Assembly: GCA_018398765.1 (NCBI GenBank)
Contig: JAHBMJ010000662.1
Coordinates: forward strand, 1 to 43,155
DNA from: Chromera velia
Lineage: Eukaryota > Sar > Chromeraceae
Reading direction: 5' to 3'
DNA length: 43,155 bases
In this document: piece after piece, positions 23,138-35,189 of the stretch
Numbering within the stretch: position 1 is the first letter of the stretch
Layout of the letters: each line of letters begins with the position of its first letter
The notes under the pieces: generated by a model
Told to the model about the DNA's origin: nothing
Seen by the model: the letters and a program-made list of their open reading frames with translations, nothing else
The model's database searches: none
Program-made: the position numbers and the translations under genes

Positions 23138-24879
23138 GAATATGAATACACTTAACTATCTTTGCGGTAGGTGGTAGCTGTAGATGGTTAATTTTGAAAA
23201 AGATGTATGTACTTGGGCACTGGGCAGGGGGTCGGGTCTGGAACTGGGCCTGGACGGGCCTGGAAAAGGTTTGTTAAAGATCTGTGCGGCCTAGTGTGCG
23301 GCAAAGTGGGGGGGTTAATGAGGACTATCCAACCAGAGATGCACACAAGATGTAGTCTATCATGTAGACTCAGACGCACACCGCTTTAAGAGATTTGAAA
23401 CTAAGAGACTAACCAGGAGAAGGAACTTTGTCTAGAATTTTGTTGAAAGGTAAGGTATATAGCAAAAACAGATAGTCAGCTAAAAAAGTTAAGAAAAATC
23501 TAGAGAAAAATAAGAGATATCACAATTATTATAGAAGACGTCATGGTGAATACAAAGTACAATAAGAGGTCTGAGATCTAGTTTGAGATAGTCTGAGATT
23601 AAACTATATATATTTTTATATATATATATATATATAGCGGTTGAAGTGTTCAAATAAGAAAATCTGGTTTAATTAAGCTGTAAACTTATAGAAATGACAA
23701 AAAACAAAACGGTCCAAAGTTTAACTGAGTTAAAATTGACTCCAAAAAACTCTAAACTTGGCGTACCATGACAATAGGAAATATGTTGCTTTCTTAAAGA
23801 ATAAAACTTTTATAGTTCATTTCTATCTTTTATCTTATATTACGTCTTTCGTTTATATAGAAAGTATAAACTTTTGTTTAATGTCCGTATAGTACCCTCT
23901 AGTAGACTGATCTTTTAGGGGCATCTTAACAGATTGAAAACACTTATACTTATTTATAATTACTTTTTTTAAGCGATTAAATTGGTAATTACATTGTCTG
24001 TTTTGCAAAAAGATGGGGCAACATCAAGTAGATCCCGAAAAGATGAATGACGAACGAAAATGATGATTGAGGGTTTTGTTATGCATACTGTGTAATGCCG
24101 CGTCCCCATATACAAGGGGCAGATCTAGCTTAGTTTGTCTGATTGTCTAACAGCGCGTCTGTTTATCGATTACTTTCAATGCGTGGCTCATCACGCGTGC
24201 CTTCAACTGCAAAATAGGAGAACCAGATGGAGAGAAAAGAGGCAGGGCAAAACCTTCATAACATTCTTTTCCCTTAGCTAAGGCTACCCTTCGCCCCGAG
24301 AAAAAAACCTTAATCAAGAGAGGACCTTAGCTCTTTCTAGTCGACTTCCTTCTTCCGCTCATCTCCTTTCTCTGTCCTCCGATTCATTTTTCTTCCTTCC
24401 CTTAATTTATCTCCAGAATTTTTTCTTTTGGCATATCCAGAAAGAGTCGTTCACTTTACGCCCTCCGAGTCAAACGACCCGGAGAACGCTGCCACTTCCC
24501 TCCCGAGAAGGCACTCGGGCTGGAAAGGCCCCCTGAAAATATGAAGCAAAAAATGAAAATTAACTTTTACGGACTATATGCTAATGTTGTAGCACTATAT
24601 ATGCTGTACCGCCCCGCCGTGGTACGCAATGGTGTGGCGTTGGTCGGCCCCGAATGAAATTGGTCGGCCCCCGAGATGCGGCCAAGGCATGCTTGAGCTA
24701 GTGTGTGGAGACGGCATGCAGGGCCGCTCAGTCTGCGACAGAATTTGACTCGCCTCCATCAGACTTTGTCCAACAGCCAAAGCTTCCACTAGGTTGTCCA
24801 CACTGACACCCTCTTTTCCTTGTATGCACTGTCGTTGTACATGCTTTGTCGCTGTGCGCGTCCGTTTGGCCGTCATAGA
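23138..24879. other. AT-rich intergenic, then lipase 5' flank
   Basis: From 23138 to about 24250 the sequence is AT-rich with a (TA)n run near 23603-23636 and no protein-like frame. From about 24250 pyrimidine tracts increase and GC rises. A near-duplicate TTGGTCGGCCCC occurs at about 24639 and 24660. The last few hundred bases should include the lipase gene promoter, though no element is identifiable. Confidence 0.4.
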
Positions 24880-25838
24880 ATGGGAAGTCTCGATTCCCCC
24901 AGCAGCGGTTCTGGTTGGTGTTTGCAGAGGTTTACCCTCTGTCTGCTCGTCTTCTCTTCCCTCTTTTCAGAGGCCGTCCGTTTCAGAGGGAAGACGGGCT
25001 GGCAGAAATCAAGGAGGGGGAAAGGTGGGATTGACGCGTTCGTCCTCTCAAGTCTGCCTGATCTATCACCGTTTTGGAGGGAGAGACGGCTTCACGAAGA
25101 TCGATGTAGACGGGAGGAGACGGAGACGGGACACACAGTCTCGCCCTTTCCCCTTCTCACAACTGCCACGTCACTTGGAGACACTACCTCTGCAGACCGC
25201 AAAGTACAGGAGCAAGACAAGCAAGAGAGGGGTCAAAAAAGGGGATCGGGAGGGGGGGAAGGTGTAGGGAAGGCACTCACAGAGTTAGTGGGTGGTTCGG
25301 GCCTAGCAGGCGAATCTTCGGACCCGTCCTTTTCGGAGTTTGACGTTCTACGGGCCGTTCAGCTTGCCGCGTTTTCTTTTGAGACTTACAAGGAACCCGC
25401 GCAAGTTGGTGTCTGGGTTCGCAGTGCGTCTGGAACGAATCTGAAGCTGATCTCTTCGGATGTGATTCGATCGAGTTTTCAAGGTCAGTCAAAATCGAGT
25501 GAGTAGGAAGGGTACGTGTGATGGCCGCCATAGTCGGTGCATGAGACCTGCCTGTTGTATGCAATGAAGCTGGCTAGCTCCTTGGAACGTAAATTCCAAG
25601 TGAAAATCTTTCCGATAGGGTCACAGATCTCCATGTGTCGCTCGAAAGCCGTCTCCTTGTCCTCAGTCTTTTCTAGCTCCATCCTCACTTTCCACGTTGA
25701 TTTCTGCGATTTTCTCCTTCCTCTCTTCTCCGGCATTTCTGCTGATTCTGAGAGCGCTATCGTGTTGACAGGCGTCGTTCTGGTGACAGTCATCGAGGCG
25801 CGGGGACTGCCGCTGGAAACGTCTTTTGTTGAGGTCAG

Positions 25839-25903
<65 letters not shown>

Positions 25904-28900
25904 ACGTAAATCTGCACGTGCTTTAGCGTCCTCTCTCTCTGATTCTCTCTTTACCTCTCTCTTTTTTTTTATCCCTCTTCCTCTCTTCATGCAGGCTGCA
26001 CTGACGGGAAGGGAGCCTGACGCCTTCACTGTCGTCTCCGTCACTGACATCAAAGGTCAGTCGGTTAGTCCGGAATCCGGCGGGTGCAAAGAGGAAGGGC
26101 GGAATTAAGATGCTTTTTTTGTGTTTTGGTCGTTTTGAGATATGATCGATCGACCGTCGGCCTAAAAGATGCTAGTAGTTTTGAACATTTGTTCGGTGCA
26201 TGTGTTTGGCTGCGATTTCTGGCTTGCTGGCGGTACCAGAAGGCAGGCCACTTGATGGGTGAGCCTGACCGAGCTAGGCCTGACTGATTACATTCCTGGT
26301 GACTGTGTACTTGTAGAGCCTAACCAGGCGAAAATCTGATGGCTGTGCAGTTGAAGCATTTTTTTAGAGAAACCGGATGCGGAGGCAGACATAGAGATTT
26401 CTCCCATCGACATGCAGAAAGCTCTGTCTGTGTCTGACTGACTGCAGGAACGAGTGGAAGCGCGGAGAGGACAGAGACGGCAAGGGGAACGCGCACACCG
26501 AAGTGGGGAGAGACCAAGTCACTCTATGTCAAGGGCGCAGATGAAGATCAAGAGGGCGCAGTGTTGGGTCTGGAGGTAATCAACAACGTCAGTCAGTCAG
26601 TGAGCGCATCAGCAGTACTCCTTGCTTCTTGGCCTGTGACACCTCTCTTTGCTGGACGGCACGGTTTTCTTTTTGAGTATTTATTCTTGTTCCCGATCTC
26701 TGATAAGCGACATATCATTCATATGCACCTGATAATCGTTTCTAGATTTCCGCCTCAAAATACTGAAAGGGCATGTGTTTCTCCTCTGCCTTGCAAGCGA
26801 ATGTATACCAATGGATTCACATACGCATTCAAGCGGGAGTCAGAACTCAGCTATCCCGCCTGCAAAGCGAATACATGCACACACACCTCTACCTTCTTTG
26901 TCGTGTGTCCTTTTGAATGGGTCTGAACTGATCAATTATTTTCCTGCTTGACCTGGACCTCTCTCTTCCTTTAGAAGGGAGACTTGTTTTCTGACTGAGA
27001 TAGTAAAGCGGAGATGGAGTTTCGTTCGTCTGTTTGTATGTTCCTTGCAGAACTTTTTCGGAGATAATGAAGTGATCGGTCGGGCTGCCCTCCCGCTACA
27101 ATGGGGCACTGAAGGGAATGGTGAGGCGGGCAGGCAGGCAGGCGGGCTGGCTGAATGAAATTTGACGGCGGCAGGGGGTTGAATCAGTTCAGGGATGCTC
27201 TCAAGTGATTGGGCTGAGGAGCGCGTCATGTCTTCCTCTGACGATGGTACAATGAAGAAGGAAGGGGGGGGGAACATCCAGAGAGATTCCCCAACGAGCG
27301 ACTCTCATCCTTTGTCTCTTTTTTTCTCTTTCTCTCTATCACTCTCTCTCTCTATCAGGCTCCCTCTCTGTGTGTAGCCGGATTCGAGTTGGGCTGTCGT
27401 TTCACAAGTCGCACATAAATTCTCTCGATCTGCGTTCGTTTGACTAGAGCAGCACGAGGCGTGAGAAGAAGTTGATAGAGAGAGAGATACTGCCATGATC
27501 AGTCAGTGTATGTGTTGGTGTTGAAAGATCGAGAAGTGAAGCCGACGGCACTGGCGGAGGTATGCAGCTAGAATCTGTGTCTGTCTGTCAGGTGGCCTAC
27601 CCAGGACCTAGATCGATGTCGTATCCCCATACCCACAATTGACTCCTGCTGCATTGATCCCCCCCCCCCGCCTTTCTCTCTCTCTCTTTTTCTTCTCTGG
27701 TGAATTCATGAGAATGGACGCAATTAATTGCACATGCAGGTGTGGAGGAGGACACAGGCGGGGGGTGGCACTGGGAGGGCTGGCTCCCTCTTCGTCGGTG
27801 CGCGGAGACAGAAGCTGGTGCTGGCGGGAAAGGGAAAGAAGAAGAAGAAGAGTGCGAGGTTGAAGAGACCTGCGGTGAGATCCATATTGCGGTCAGTGTG
27901 AAAAAGAGAGGAGACAGCTGATAGTCAATGGGAAGCCCTACTCGATGAATCGTCTGGCTGCGTTTTTTTGTTTTCTTTCTCACCGAGCTTTCTGCTTTCT
28001 GACCGTCCTTAATTCGACATCTTTCTGGCTGGGCATCATCACATGAATTAGTCAGTCCCTCATTGGCGACGCATCTGTGCCTTTTTACCCCCATTCTGTC
28101 CGGCAGTTTCCTTTACCTTCCCCCTTTGTGCATGGATGGATGGTGTCTGCAGTTGCGTCTGATTCCATTTGAGACATCGGAAGAAGAGGACGCAGAGGGA
28201 GAGGGGGATGGGGACAGGGAGACAGGGAGAGAAGGAGGAGAGGAAAGACACAAGCACACAGAAAGGGGGCGATACGAAGAGAGTTTGGAGAGAGAAAAAG
28301 AAGAGGAGGACGAAGAGGATCTCAAAGCATCACGCCTGGAAGAAATGGGAGCCCGCTTAGAAGAAGCTTCCATGAGGGGGTCGCATGCTCATGCTAGAGA
28401 GGGGGGAGAGGAGGGGGAAATGCCCCCCCTGCCTCCGGATACGCTAGGGTCCTTTGGATACCTTTCTGACTGGTCAGCATGCACATACACACAACCTTCG
28501 TAGACAAACTTTCGTTCGTCTGTCTGTCTCTTGGTCTTTGTGTCTCTTCCAATGTCTGGCTTTCTTTTTGATTTCTCTGGGCGACAATCTCTGACTATTT
28601 CTTTCGTCACTCAAGCTCTTCCGTTTTATGCTCGCCCTTAAGACCACTCTGTTTGCACATTGTGGACGGTGGGGCATTCAGAAGTCTCGCCGAGAACACC
28701 GGAGGCATTCGCACTCACATGCACAGATGCACATCCATTTTGATAAAGACAGTCAAATCCCATACAGGCCTGCATGTGTGACTTCATTCTTGCTGACCGA
28801 CTGACTGCAGGAACGGACTTGCAGAGACTCTTTTTGGATTTGTCCCTTGGGCAAGCCGAGAGTTTGAGTGCGTGTGCTTTGTGGACAACGCGGAGACCTC

Positions 28901-29432
28901 CACTCAGGTCTTTCTGGCACACAGAGATGAGGAGGGATCCGAATGAGTCTATTCTACTGTGCTTGTTTGGACAAGCTCGTGACAGGGAGTTGGAGACACC
29001 AAACACTCTGCGTCGAAGTCCTTTCTTTTTCGTTCATTTACGCAGGATGCAATTCAGCTTCACCTGAGACCTTCCGTAGAGAAGAAAAGCAGCTACCACA
29101 AACTTCATATATTGTCAAGGACTCGCGTAAAGTTTTCCTGCTGAGCCTTCGGGCTGTCCTCTTCTCTCTCTGCTTTCTCAGTCTACACACGAGCAATTGA
29201 AATCTGTTGCTGTGTTTGTACTTTCTCCCACGGAAAGAGGTCCTGGTTGATCTTGTACTTTTGAGCTCTGGCCCTTTGTTTGCATTGTGCAGGTGTCCTT
29301 CTGGCGCAACGTGAAATCTCGAGAGATTGTGGTCGCCTTTCGAGGCACAGAAATGACAGAGTGGAGGGACTTTGTGACAGACGTCGCCATCCTGCAGGTC
29401 AGTGAGTGAGTGAGTAAGTGATCGAGTACATT

Positions 29433-29471
<39 letters not shown>

Positions 29472-32400
29472 AAATCTGAGAAACGCGCGGCGAATTTGCG
29501 AAAGAGAGAGAGGGGGATGGAGGGATAGATAGAGGACGCAAGAATGGTCTTTTCTCTTGCGGATTCCTTGACGGACGATCAGAGGACCAGTCGGCTATTT
29601 AAAGGGAGGGACTCGACCGACGACACATGTGAATGAATGAATGAATGAATGAATGAATGAGTGAGTGAGTGAGTGAGTGAGTGGGTGAATGAGTGAATGT
29701 GTGAATGCGTGCGTGCGTGCGTGAGTATGTGAGTGACTGGGTGAGACCAAAAGGTGCCTCTTATAGGCCAGTCGCAGGGGATATAGATTTGCTCAAAACC
29801 GTACATCGCAACTGATTTATGCACTGCACGTGCTTGCCCGTTTGTTCCTTCTCGCTTGACTGTCTGTCTCGTGCAGGACCCGTTTGAGCTCTTTAGGCCT
29901 CCTGATGTTTTGGGGGGGTGGGAGGGGGAAGGGGAGGAGAAGGAAGGGGAACGGGGGGAAAAGGGTGGCTTGGATCATGTAAGTGAAGAAGCTGGTCTTT
30001 TAGAGAAGTGTCGGGACAGGGAGGTGGTTGGTGAGGATCAAGATGGAGATGGAGATGGAGTTTCTGTGGAAACGGTTTTTGGAGAGTTAAAGGGGCCTGC
30101 CGCTTCTGCCTCCTTCAGTCCCATCTCCTGGTTGATGCCTGACGCATCCGTAAAGCCAATGGAGAAGGAAGAGGAGGAAGAGGGAGAGCGAAAGAAGACT
30201 GATGTTGGGGAGGCACTTTCGGCTTTTCTTCTAGGAGTTGGTGTGACGCAAAACAAGAAGGAGGGAGGCGAGGCTTCACCCACAGCAGCAGAAATTAATC
30301 AAAAGAGAAACACCGACAGTGCAAATCTCTTTCAGCTTCCTTCTCCCAAGGCAGCGCTGCGCCAATTCTTCTCCTCAAATACTGAGGATTCACCTCCACA
30401 ATCGGCGTCCGAATCTGACCGTCAGGATTTGAAGGGAGAAGGGGGGCAAGTAAAAAAAGAGGAAAAACAGGGAAAAGAGTCAAAGTTGAAGAACGACCTT
30501 GCTGACAATGCCTTGTCTTGGTTCCTCGTTAGCTCGGACCTCCGCTCTCTTCTATCTTCCAAGAAGCAAGGGACCAAAACAGAGGCGGAGACCGCAAGTA
30601 CAAAAGAGGAAGGTGAAGTGGAAGATCGAGACGAATCACCTCGTGCGTCTTTGTTTGAGGCTCCGAGGAGCATGTTTGCCAAGTTTCAGAGATCTCTGTC
30701 CTTCAGGAAAATCAAAACTGAGTCAGCTGTGTTGTCGTTTGTGAGAGAGAAGATGTCCCCAGATTCATCCGAAAATTCAGACAGGCTGAAGAAGGAGGAG
30801 GAGGGGAAGGGAGAGGATGTCTTGCCGACAGCTCTGGCAGTTTTTGAGGGAATAGCCCAGACTGTCATGCAGGATGTCGTCATGGAGGAGCAGGAAGAGA
30901 AGGGACAAACGCAGGGGGAGAAAGAGAAGGATGTGATGGAGAAGGCCGCTGAAGCTCTCTCTTCTCTCAAGTTTCCACAGAGTTGGGATGAAAAAGAGAA
31001 AGAGGAAGAGACCAAAGTAGAAAAGAGGAAACCCATGGAGACGTTCAAATTGTTAGAGGTCAGCAACCCCTTCTTCCCATCCAATACACACAAGAAAAAG
31101 ATTGAGAGCTTCGGAAGATCGACCAGCTGAAAGCCGCCAAGTCATGGGAAGGAGATGGACGGCATAGAAAGAAAGACATTTAGACGTTCCTTAGTGGGTT
31201 TTTTGTGTGTATGCCTGAGAAAGCTCCCGTCCGACTTTTTCCCGTTACATGAGCGTTGCGTTCATTTCTTTGTTCCTTCCTGCAGATTGCTGAGCAGCTG
31301 GGCAGTCAGATCGCGAAAAGGGACCTGAAGGAGCCCAGAGTCCATGCTGGGTTCCAGAGAGCGTACCTCTCTGTGAGGGAGGTGGTGAATGAGATCATCA
31401 GACAACTCACTCCGACGTCAGTGCACGGAGAGTTTCCGTTCTTTTCACGAAAAGACGATTGACCAGGGAGGGCATGTTGAGAAATACTGTCTTGAAGCAT
31501 TGCAAGTGTCCCTTGTCTTCGTTTGTCTCCATCCCTTTGGCCAGAAAGGAAGTGCTATACATAAAGAGCATGTAGATACTGCTCTTTTCGTTCATGCTTC
31601 TTTCCTTTCCGACGTGCAGGAAGGCGGGTGAGCGTCCCTGGCGTGTTCTCGTCACCGGCCATTCGCTTGGCGGTGCTCTGGCAACTTTGTGCTCTCTGGA
31701 CCTCCAACTTCATTCACACCGACGCGCTGTGTGGGAGAAGGCACACGGAGAGGGAGAGAAAGGGAAAGGGAAGGGTGCCCCCGCATCCCCCTCACCCTTC
31801 TCGGTGTCGATGTATACTTTTGGGTCTCCGCGTGTGGGCAACGGGCGGTTTGCTGACTTGTACAACAGGAACGTGTGGGATGCTTTTAAGTGAGTTCACG
31901 CTGAGTCAATTGTGACGATCACTGTGTGGTTGCATGTGTTCGTTCTGAATGCTGCAATCCTACATGCAGCCAGCACATACATGAAGGAAGAGAATATAAA
32001 GGAAGGAAGTGTCGATCAAAGCAGCTTCTTTCATGTGAGACTGCAAAAACAAACAGATAAGCACCAGTATGTGCGTGTGGGTGTAGACGGATCAAAGCAG
32101 CTTCTTTCATGTGAGACTGCAAAAACAAACAGATAAGCACCAGTATGTGCGTGTGGGTGTAGACGCATTCTCGGGTGCGTGCGTGCACAAGTAAATCCAT
32201 TGGTCGGTTCCAGAATTAACCCTTAATTCCCCTCTGCTCTTCTCCTGAGTGCTGCTTCCTGCTGCGTGCAGAGTTGTGAATAACCAGGACGTGGTTGCGC
32301 GTTTGCCCAGAGGAGCCTCTGCGTGGCTGTTGGATTATGAGCACGTTGGCCGGACAGTCGTGTTGGGGTACAGGGGGCAGACCTCGATTTTCGTGGAGGG

Positions 32401-34348
32401 GGAGCCTGAGTTCAAGAGGAAGTGCAGGAGAGAGCATCTGCTTCGAGGGGTGAGGAAGCGGAGGGAACAGAGGAGAAAGGAGGATGAGAGGAAGAAGAGA
32501 TTGGAGGCCAGTGCAGAGAGTGAAAAAGAAAAGGAAGAAAGGAAAGGTGTGTCGACTGATTTGCAAGAAAAGGTGAAGGGAAGAACAAACGCAGGGGGAT
32601 CTGAGTGGGATCTGTCGGAGTTTCTTATCTCTGCTGCTCGGAGCTTTGAGCGGCTGCAGCAGCAGAGACAAGAATCGGAAAGTGCAAGTGACGGAGCCTT
32701 GAAGGGCAAAGAAACGTCTGCTGGCAGCTTAGAGGAAACTGAGCGACTTCTCTCCGACACTTTGCGTGTCCTCCTTGAGAAGGCTGGGTATTCTCCTGAG
32801 AGAGCAGAGAAGGAAGCATCGAGTCGTGTGAGGGAAGTGAAGGGTCGGGTTATGTCTGCGCAGGGTGGTCTGGGATTTGTGCAGACGTCTGTGGTAGAGG
32901 CGCTAGGTTCTCTTGCTTCTGAGGGGCGATTGGGCAGTCTGCCTGTGGGGTTTCTGTTATCAGGGGAGTCTGAGAAGGTTCCTTCAGGGGAGCTTCCTGT
33001 GTTGGAGAAAGAGACGGAAAGCAGCAGTGTGTGGGAATTGCAATTTCAGAATATGACCCTGCCACCTCTCCCGTTTCTTTCGAGTGGTGTTTTGAATGGA
33101 GGGAATGGGACAATTGGAAAAGGAGACGGCGCGTCGTCCTTCTGCATGGGTGAGAAGGCGAATTCTTCGACTGAAGGCGGATTGTCCTTCTCTTCTGCTC
33201 TCGCTTTGTTGAATGCTCAGTTGACGGTGACTGAAGAGGACAGACAACAAAGTGAAGAAGAAGAATGGGAAGACGAAGAAGAATGGGATCCCTCAGAGAA
33301 TCCATTGGATGAGAAGACCCCGTGGGTGCGGGACGAGAACGGAACGGTGAGAGAGAGAGAGAGAGAGAGAGAGACTTCTTCTGAGGAAAGGCAGAAGACA
33401 AATGATGACCTACATGATCGATTGCATGACCATGTTGGAAGGGAAAGGATTCCTAAAGTGGAGGCACGTTTTGGCGAGCTTTTCAATCTTCTCCGTCCAT
33501 CTCTGTTTGGCTTTTTCATTTTCAGGATTTTTCCTTTGATCCTCCTTTCCTCTTTCTCTGTCCCCGTCTGTTTCTTCCTCCCTTTCTCCTTTTCGTTTGT
33601 CTTCCCTGTTTCTCCTTTTCATTCGTCGTTGAGAGATCCAGTTATCTTCTCAAGAAGACATGTTGCGTGATTCATCCACTTGTGTGCGTGGTGTTCAAGC
33701 ATTCAGTCTAATTTACGCTCTCCATGCAACTGACTGACGTACACCGATTGCAGATCTTTTTCGTCTCTTCCAAGGCGGTGGAGCTGCCGACTCTCTCAGA
33801 GAAGTTCATAGAGGCCGAGCTAAAATTGATGAGAGCACTCGCAGCAGGAGAGGTGAGCGATGCGGAAGGGAGGTTGACGGAATGTGTTGAGCAAGGCATT
33901 CAGTGAGGGTTTGTTTGAGTACCCAAAATCTAGAGAGAGCATCGCCTCCTAGCGGCCTTGTCTTGAAACCGAAGGCCTGCCTTCGATCTGTCGCATGATT
34001 TGTCGACTGACAATGGATTGGATGTTAGTCGCCGGACTTTTCTGTTCGAGTACTTCCGTTGTCTGCGCTTTGGCTTCTTTTGTGTGCGAAGACTCAGGTT
34101 TGGGCTGTGATTCATCTTCAATTGTGTTTGCATAATATCGGAGTTTGATGACTTTCTTTTTTCTCTACATGCAGGCCCTGTCCCATCACTTCGAGGACTC
34201 TTACTTCGACGCTCTCCAGGCGGCCTTCGAGGACTTGGCTGAGGAACTTGCGAAGGAGGCAGACAGGGAAGGTCTAGAAGATTTGCAAGATGAAGAGTTT
34301 GATAACGGTTCGGGGCCTAGAGGAAGAAAAAGCAGTGAGACGGTTTAG
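24880..34348 (+). CDS. secreted C2-domain class-3 lipase, 15 exons, 1513 aa
   Basis: Exons: 24880-25483, 25772-25833, 25995-26055, 26448-26587, 27051-27120, 27740-27891, 28153-28472, 28811-28907, 29293-29397, 29877-31058, 31286-31416, 31620-31889, 32272-33346, 33754-33852, 34175-34348; all phases match. A signal peptide follows ATG 24880 (RFTLCLLVFSSLFSEA); another in-frame ATG lies at 24841. A C2 domain spans about 202-370 (VVLVTVIEARGLP, EPDAFTVVSV, TPKWGE, FFGDNEVIGRAALPL, GEIHIALRLIPFE). The lipase domain has VVAFRGTE (515-522), VTGHSLGGALA with Ser990, FGSPRVGN, VVNNQDVVARLP with Asp1071 and DYEHVG with His1089: a complete class-3 triad. Exon 10 inserts 394 acidic, low-complexity residues between FRGTE and the nucleophile. 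About 330 charged residues follow the His before a conserved-looking end (ALSHHFEDSYFDAL). It likely hydrolyses acyl lipids at membranes. Confidence 0.93.
25839..25902. repeat. compound (CT)n(GT)n microsatellite
   Basis: A CT run passes into a GT run in the second intron of the lipase gene. It has the same compound arrangement as the kinase intron at 8541. Confidence 0.9.
29398..29471. repeat. (GTGA)n at a donor, then (GT)n
   Basis: The lipase intron after exon 9 opens with GTCAGTGAGTGAGTGAGTAAG at its donor, then a (GT)n run at 29436-29470. Confidence 0.88.
29632..29745. repeat. (GAAT)n/(GAGT)n/(GCGT)n compound array
   Basis: Tetranucleotide units change in steps from GAAT to GAGT to GCGT in the same lipase intron, as expected from slippage with point changes. 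Confidence 0.85.
32014..32165. repeat. perfect 76-bp tandem duplication
   Basis: Two identical 76-bp units, 32014-32089 and 32090-32165, begin GATCAAAGCAGCTTC and end GGGTGTAGAC. They lie in the lipase intron between exons 12 and 13. I see no difference between the copies, which suggests a recent event or an assembly artefact. Confidence 0.92.
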
Positions 34349-34349
34349 T

Positions 34350-34625
34350 ATACATAGAGGAGAGTGAAGCAGAGAATGTGCACATGTGCACGTTTTGAGT
34401 ATATATATATATACCTAGTTGATGGAAAAACAATCATGCACAAGCAGAAATTTATAAACAGAATTATAAACCTAAAAATATTTTTTGAAACTTGAAAAGA
34501 AACTTATTAAAAAGAGTTTAGAAACCGTATAAGAATAATTCAAAATAATGATTGTGACTAGATTTATGATGCACTATCGTTATCTATATCCAGAGCTAGC
34601 TGGATATTTTTAACGTTAGGCCGGG
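34350..34625 (+). repeat. AT-rich dispersed repeat, copy A
   Basis: The segment starts GTATACATA and includes GTTTTGAGTATAT, CTAGTTGATGG and ATTTTTTGAAAC. It matches 39313-39610 in the same orientation, with many substitutions and small indels. It starts immediately after the lipase stop codon. Family unknown. Confidence 0.75.
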
Positions 34626-34880
34626 AAAAGGTATTATTTTCTGGGATGCCACGCTATACTGCTTTATAATGTCAGAACACTTTAAATCAAAGTTAAAAGT
34701 TTTAATTAATCTCTCGAGAGACTTGTTTTTTCATCAAAACTGCTGGCTCCCAGGTGAGGGTCTTTTATCTGACCCCCTTCACCTAATATATACTATCTAC
34801 ACACCTTTCATAGGATTAGGATTAGAATTTATGTTCCAGATTCTTTCGTGGTCCACTGCCAAGGGTAGGCTAGGGTAGGC
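34626..34880. other. AT-rich spacer
   Basis: Short stretch between repeat copy A and the minus-strand ORF, with a local GGGTAGGCTA duplication near 34864-34880. Nothing else is seen. Confidence 0.35.
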
Positions 34881-35168
34881 TTACACCGTTTGGTGCTTTA
34901 AGCTCAATCTAAGCCTATAGAGAGCAATTAGACCAATTAAACCACAAAAGCCCATCAAAAGAAACCAGTCCTGCCTAACTATGAAATCGATCCCTCTGTA
35001 GGTTTGCGAGTGTTCCCTTTTATATGAATCTATCCAAGCATATCCCAAAATCGGACCAAGATTAACCAAGATGTTATAGTGTTCTATCTCCTGCACGGCG
35101 CCGCCGGTTAGCTCCATTCGCGGTCCGTCTTGCACGCGCGCCGCGCCTTTGCTTCGATCGCCATACAT
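34881..35168 (-). CDS. possible small membrane protein, unrecognised
   Basis: ATG at 35168 opens 95 codons to TAA. The N-terminal third is GC-rich and basic (MYGDRSKGAARVQDG), with a CCGTGCAG that could be a splice acceptor. The rest is AT-rich with bulky residues (ILVNLGPILGYAWIDSYKR) and one strong C-terminal membrane span (WFLLMGFCGLIGLIALY), ending RLSLKHQTV. The sequence is not low-complexity and reads like a real protein or an exon of one. The abrupt change in base composition suggests two exons or a fused fragment. A 30-bp terminal inverted repeat of a putative transposon begins 22 bp upstream, so a 5' part may have been displaced. No family is assigned. Confidence 0.4.
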   Translation of the reverse strand: MYGDRSKGAARVQDGPRMELTGGAVQEIEHYNILVNLGPILGYAWIDSYKREHSQTYRGIDFIVRQDWFLLMGFCGLIGLIALYRLRLSLKHQTV

Positions 35169-35189
35169 CAGCCGCCGCGGGGCCACCAC

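Noticed and set aside
29632-29745. CRISPR-like or iteron repeat array
   Set aside because: The units are 4-bp slippage repeats without spacers, in a eukaryotic intron.
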